NCBI GenBank assembly: GCA_030706015.1 | Contig: JAUZPI010000012.1 | Coordinates: 1-64,000, forward strand | DNA length: 64,000 bases | Reading direction: 5' to 3' | From: Bacillota bacterium | Lineage (GTDB): Bacteria; Bacillota; Clostridia; Clostridiales; Clostridiaceae | In this document: positions 61,055 through 64,000 of the stretch, piece by piece | How the letters are laid out: every line of letters begins with the position of its first letter | Numbering within the stretch: position 1 is the stretch's first letter | Program-made: the position numbers and the translations under genes | Notes under the pieces: generated by a model | Seen by the model: the letters and a program-made list of their open reading frames with translations, nothing else | The model's database searches: none | What the model was told of the DNA's origin: nothing

Positions 61055-62050
61055 TTAGCAATTTTCATCCAGTAGCTTGGCCCAAGTTTGTCCGCCCACT
61101 ACTCCATCGGCAGCTAACCCATGGGAATTTTGCCAGCTTTGAACTTTTTCTCTTGTTCCATTTCCAAATATGCCGTCAATATTACCTCCTACCCTAAACT
61201 GAATATACCTAGTGGCGTATTCATAATGAGGATAGGGAATACCATCTATTGGTCTGCTTAAAATTTGATCTGCTGCTGCAGTTGTATTAGGTCCCCAAAT
61301 TCCATCTACGGCTAACCCCATTGCGCTTTGAAACTCTTTAATTGCAGAGTTAGTTTGCGGACCTTCTAAGCCATCTACCATTAAACCTTTCTTTAATAGA
61401 GTATTTAACTGCTGCTGAATTGTTCTGATTGTATTATTCCCACCGGTTGCTGCTGTTTCTTGCATAGCATCATCATTAGTGCTTGTATTCCCTATATAAA
61501 TACCCTCATCGAACTGGTCAAGGTCGCAATCTCCATTTATTCCAGCAACACTTCCATGTTCTGAATATTGCCATCCTACCATGTTTGGCACAGAAGGTTG
61601 ATTTGTTCCATAATCTGCAATCCAGATTGGAATGTCGGTAATAGTACTGAGGTTTATGTATTCATTTAAAAAAGAAGTATAGGTATAAAGTAAACATTCC
61701 TTTCCCTGTCCCTTCATAAGATCAAAGAAAGTCCTAACGTTATTAGTAATTTGCTGTGGGCTTTGTCCTAAATCCACTTCACAATCAATAGCATATTTGC
61801 AATCTACAGAAAGTCCAGCAGTGGCATTTATCAAATTATTTACTTCATCCTGCATTGCGTTGGCTCTTAAAAAGTGATAAAATCCTACCTTTAAACCTAC
61901 TGATTTTGCTTGGTTGTAGTAATCTTTAAGTGTATCTGCTACATAAGTTTTTCCTTCGGTGGCTTTTATATAAACAATTTCTACACCACTGTTTTTTACT
62001 TCTTGAAAATTCACGTTCCCTTGATATGGTGAAATATCTATTCCTTTCAT
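61055..62050 (-). CDS. GH25 lysozyme with two peptidoglycan-binding domains
   Basis: Cell-wall hydrolase of 331 residues. Residues 1 to about 190 are a glycoside hydrolase 25 (muramidase) domain with GIDISPYQG (D5) and AIDCEVD (D89, E91). Two PG_binding_1 repeats follow (TIRTIQQQLNTLLKKG ... VDGIWGPNT and VGGNIDGIFGNGTREKVQSW). No signal peptide is seen, which is common for clostridial and phage endolysins; no phage genes are near. It may act in sporulation/germination or lysis. AAGGAGGG ribosome site. Confidence 0.93.
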   Translation of the reverse strand: MKGIDISPYQGNVNFQEVKNSGVEIVYIKATEGKTYVADTLKDYYNQAKSVGLKVGFYHFLRANAMQDEVNNLINATAGLSVDCKYAIDCEVDLGQSPQQITNNVRTFFDLMKGQGKECLLYTYTSFLNEYINLSTITDIPIWIADYGTNQPSVPNMVGWQYSEHGSVAGINGDCDLDQFDEGIYIGNTSTNDDAMQETAATGGNNTIRTIQQQLNTLLKKGLMVDGLEGPQTNSAIKEFQSAMGLAVDGIWGPNTTAAADQILSRPIDGIPYPHYEYATRYIQFRVGGNIDGIFGNGTREKVQSWQNSHGLAADGVVGGQTWAKLLDENC

Positions 62051-62124
62051 TAAAATCCCTCCTTATTATGTATATTTCTACATTTATAGTAATATTCCTT
62101 CATTTACTTCAAATTGTATATAGC

Positions 62125-62168
62125 AAAAGTACTTAACTAAAGTATTTAATCTTCAGTTAAGCGCTTTT
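62125..62168 (-). terminator. Terminator after the NifX-like gene
   Basis: AAAAG-CG-CTTAACT / AGTTAAG-TA-CTTTT stem with one internal mismatch, just past the stop on the minus strand. Confidence 0.7.
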
Positions 62169-62173
62169 AATGT

Positions 62174-62656
62174 TTATTTTAAAGTTTTTGTCCTTTTAAA
62201 ATAGATATATAATTTTGATATAGCTTTTTCGATTAATCCGTCATTTTCAAAAGCCTGTACTCCACTAAAGGTTAATAATTTGCCAACTCTATTACCAATG
62301 TTGCTTATTAGAACCGCGTCATATACTGAAAGCAAATTTATCTTGGCAATTAATTCGGAATTATCTAGACTTCCAGAACCGCAGCCTCCTCCAGAGTCAC
62401 AACCTCCCCCAAAACTCGAACCAGAACCACAAACTGCATTACTACTGCATCCTGTATTACAATCATTAACAGATACCGGCTGTAAACTTATTTTATTACT
62501 TTCTTTTTTTATATCTTTAGGTTTAATATCAATTGTGTCAATATTTTTGTAACTACCATCTTCGAAAAGTTCAAGTATATAAAATTTAGTTCCACTTCCA
62601 AAGTGCTGATCTATAAATTTTCCGTCGCTGCTTCCTACGGCGATTTTAATTGACAT
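62174..62656 (-). CDS. NifX/NafY-like dinitrogenase iron-molybdenum cofactor family protein with a Cys/Gly insert
   Basis: Protein of 160 residues with the small alpha/beta cofactor-binding fold: IKIAVGSSDGKFIDQHFGS at the N-terminus and VYDAVLISNIGNRVGKLL later. Between the halves (about 60-98) a Gly/Ser-rich loop carries five cysteines (C66, C70, C76, C86, C92). Related proteins bind FeMo-co precursors in nitrogen fixers, but no nif genes are here. A metal or Fe-S binding role is likely. AAAGGAGG ribosome site; it lies 30 bases after the MFS gene. Confidence 0.85.
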   Translation of the reverse strand: MSIKIAVGSSDGKFIDQHFGSGTKFYILELFEDGSYKNIDTIDIKPKDIKKESNKISLQPVSVNDCNTGCSSNAVCGSGSSFGGGCDSGGGCGSGSLDNSELIAKINLLSVYDAVLISNIGNRVGKLLTFSGVQAFENDGLIEKAISKLYIYFKRTKTLK

Positions 62657-62685
62657 AGTAATTCCTCCTTTAATTTTTACTGCAT

Positions 62686-63963
62686 TTATTTCTTTTCAAT
62701 TTGCTTTTTATTTGTTGATATGAATAATATTAACAAAACGGTTGATAATCCAATGATTATAAAACACTCATTTGGACCTAAATGTTCGTCTATAATTCCG
62801 GTGAAAAGATTACCAATCGGCGTAGTCCCCATTAATACCAAACTATATAAACTCATTGCTCTACCTCTAAATTCATCAACTGAATTTAGTTGTATTATTG
62901 AATTAATACTAGCCATAAGAATCATACTAAATGCACCAATGCCGGCAACAGTGATAAATGATAGATAATAATTATGGAATATCCCTGTTAATGCTAAAAA
63001 CATTCCTAGGAGTACTCCAAATTTTATAATTGAGTTACTTTCAATTTTATAACCTTTTTTTGAAGTAAAATAGACAGAACCAAACAGTGAGCCAACACCC
63101 ATTGCAGAAAGCAGTAAGCTATATCCACCAACCTCCTTATGCAATGATTCTTTTACAAAAACCGGTATAATGATATCACTATTCATTGCAATGGTACCTA
63201 TTATTAACATGGATAAAACTGCATTAGCTAAAATTTTATTAGAAAACACATATTTTAATCCAGCTATTATTTCGTAAAAAATATTACTTTCTTTTTTTCT
63301 TACAACAACAGAATAAGTTTTTATTTTTAATAGTCCAATCAATACAGCGATAAAACTTAAACCATTAATAAAAAAACACATTTCTGCCCCAAAATAAGAC
63401 AAAATTATAGCTGCACAGGTGGGGCCAATAATTCTGGCCACATTAGCTATAGTAGAATTCAACCCTATGGCGCTTACTAAGGCATCTTTACCAACTAACT
63501 CAATAAAAAATGACTGTCTTGTTGGCATATCAAAGGTATTTGCAACTCCTAAAACTGCTGCTAATATGAGTATATGCCAATATCTTACATGACCAGACCA
63601 CAATAATATAGCTAAAGCAAATGCCTGAATCATTTGTACGGATTGTGTAATAATCAAAAACTTCTTTTTAGGAAATCTATCTGCAAGAACCCCTGCAAGT
63701 AAAGATAACAATAGCAGCGGCGTAAATTGAAAAACTCCTACTAGTCCTAAAATAAAGGGTGATTTAGTTAATTGATATATTACCCATTGCTGAGCAGTTT
63801 TTTGAATCCAAGTCCCCATTAGTGACACAAGCTGCCCAAATAAAAAATATCTATAATTTGAATATTTTAATGCAGGAAATTTAGTTATTATTTTATCTTT
63901 TATAGAAATAATTATTGGTTCATCGTTAACAACAACAATATTTTCTTTATTTATGCTATTCAT
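62686..63963 (-). CDS. MFS transporter (MFS_3/enterobactin-exporter-like)
   Basis: Twelve-helix permease of 425 residues. Characteristic are the opening YFLFGQLVSLMGTWIQKTAQQWVIY split over TM1, motif A as GVLADRFPKKKFL, and ANTFDMPTRQSFF. Relatives export siderophores or drugs, but no siderophore genes are near. It has a start ATG with AAAGGAA upstream and is followed closely by the NifX-like gene. Confidence 0.88.
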   Translation of the reverse strand: MNSINKENIVVVNDEPIIISIKDKIITKFPALKYSNYRYFLFGQLVSLMGTWIQKTAQQWVIYQLTKSPFILGLVGVFQFTPLLLLSLLAGVLADRFPKKKFLIITQSVQMIQAFALAILLWSGHVRYWHILILAAVLGVANTFDMPTRQSFFIELVGKDALVSAIGLNSTIANVARIIGPTCAAIILSYFGAEMCFFINGLSFIAVLIGLLKIKTYSVVVRKKESNIFYEIIAGLKYVFSNKILANAVLSMLIIGTIAMNSDIIIPVFVKESLHKEVGGYSLLLSAMGVGSLFGSVYFTSKKGYKIESNSIIKFGVLLGMFLALTGIFHNYYLSFITVAGIGAFSMILMASINSIIQLNSVDEFRGRAMSLYSLVLMGTTPIGNLFTGIIDEHLGPNECFIIIGLSTVLLILFISTNKKQIEKK

Positions 63964-64000
63964 CTTTTAGAATAGTTCCTTTCACGCTTTACTATTTAAC

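Noticed and set aside
61055..62050. GH25 lysozyme as part of a prophage
   Set aside because: No holin, portal, capsid, tail or terminase genes are nearby; the gene is better read as a chromosomal autolysin.
1..64000. tRNA, rRNA or CRISPR arrays
   Set aside because: No cloverleaf with CCA end, no rRNA-like GC-richer conserved block and no regularly spaced repeat-spacer pattern was seen on either strand.

Overview
The window looks like a chromosomal segment of a low-GC, spore-forming Firmicute, most likely Clostridium sensu stricto. Reasons: AT-rich intergenic DNA and AT-biased codon use, strong AGGAGG-type ribosome binding sites, frequent TTG/GTG starts, many stem-loop/U-tract terminators, the mutL-mutS-miaB order, an IspH protein fused to four S1 RNA-binding domains (known from clostridia), a CotS-like spore-coat kinase fold protein and clostridial small proteins. 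Species cannot be fixed from the sequence alone. No rRNA, tRNA, CRISPR array or complete insertion sequence was seen.

Layout. 1-14 kb, all minus strand apart from one small ORF: housekeeping block with mutL (cut by the window edge), mutS, miaB, a GNAT acetyltransferase, a CotS-like protein, speD, ispH-rpsA fusion, cmk, a YhiN-type flavoprotein, an RpiR regulator, a YpmA-like small protein and rluB. 14-21.4 kb, minus: CorA, a small basic protein, an MFS exporter, a PadR regulator with a tandem flavodoxin/iron-sulfur flavoprotein behind a perfect 14-bp inverted-repeat operator, an ion-transporter-superfamily permease and a metal-dependent amidohydrolase. 21.5-28 kb, minus: an orphan leuCD-type dehydratase, GDPD phosphodiesterase, PAP2 phosphatase and the first YhgE/Pip membrane protein.

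28-36 kb: a secreted double beta-propeller protein with IPT, InlB-B-like and dockerin domains, an alpha/beta hydrolase with a TetR regulator, a divergent isochorismatase-fold protein lacking the nucleophilic Cys, a decayed copy of a solute-binding-protein gene, and a second YhgE/Pip protein divergent from a LysR regulator. 36-45 kb: a mixed-strand accessory region. An SsuABC/TauABC-like ABC importer is split: its binding protein (39.1 kb) lies 2.4 kb from its ATPase and permease (42.6-44.1 kb). Between them on the other strand are an SPFH protein with a small overlapping membrane-protein gene and a frameshifted LPXTG-anchored carbohydrate-binding protein remnant.

45-49 kb, minus: MBL hydrolase, VOC protein, an HD-GYP-like protein with altered metal-site residues, a YdcF protein and a NUDIX hydrolase. 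49-55 kb, plus: a lone tyrosine recombinase preceded by a non-coding stretch with palindromes, direct repeats and a gene remnant, then cardiolipin synthase, a small protein and a class B penicillin-binding protein. 55-64 kb: a Cache-domain chemoreceptor, two-subunit 2-oxoacid:ferredoxin oxidoreductase, two small unknown proteins, a GH25 lysozyme with peptidoglycan-binding repeats, a NifX-like protein with a Cys/Gly-rich insert and an MFS permease.

Working groups visible from order and spacing: mutS-mutL (mismatch repair); ispH-S1, cmk; PadR-flavoprotein; leuC-leuD; TetR-hydrolase; SPFH with its overlapping membrane partner; ABC ATPase-permease with a detached binding protein; korA-korB. No single unmistakably new defence or mobile system was found. 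The strongest unusual signals are the small-membrane-protein/SPFH overlap, the gene debris around the split ABC importer, the cysteine-less isochorismatase fold, the altered HD-GYP protein, the dockerin double-propeller and the speD start region.
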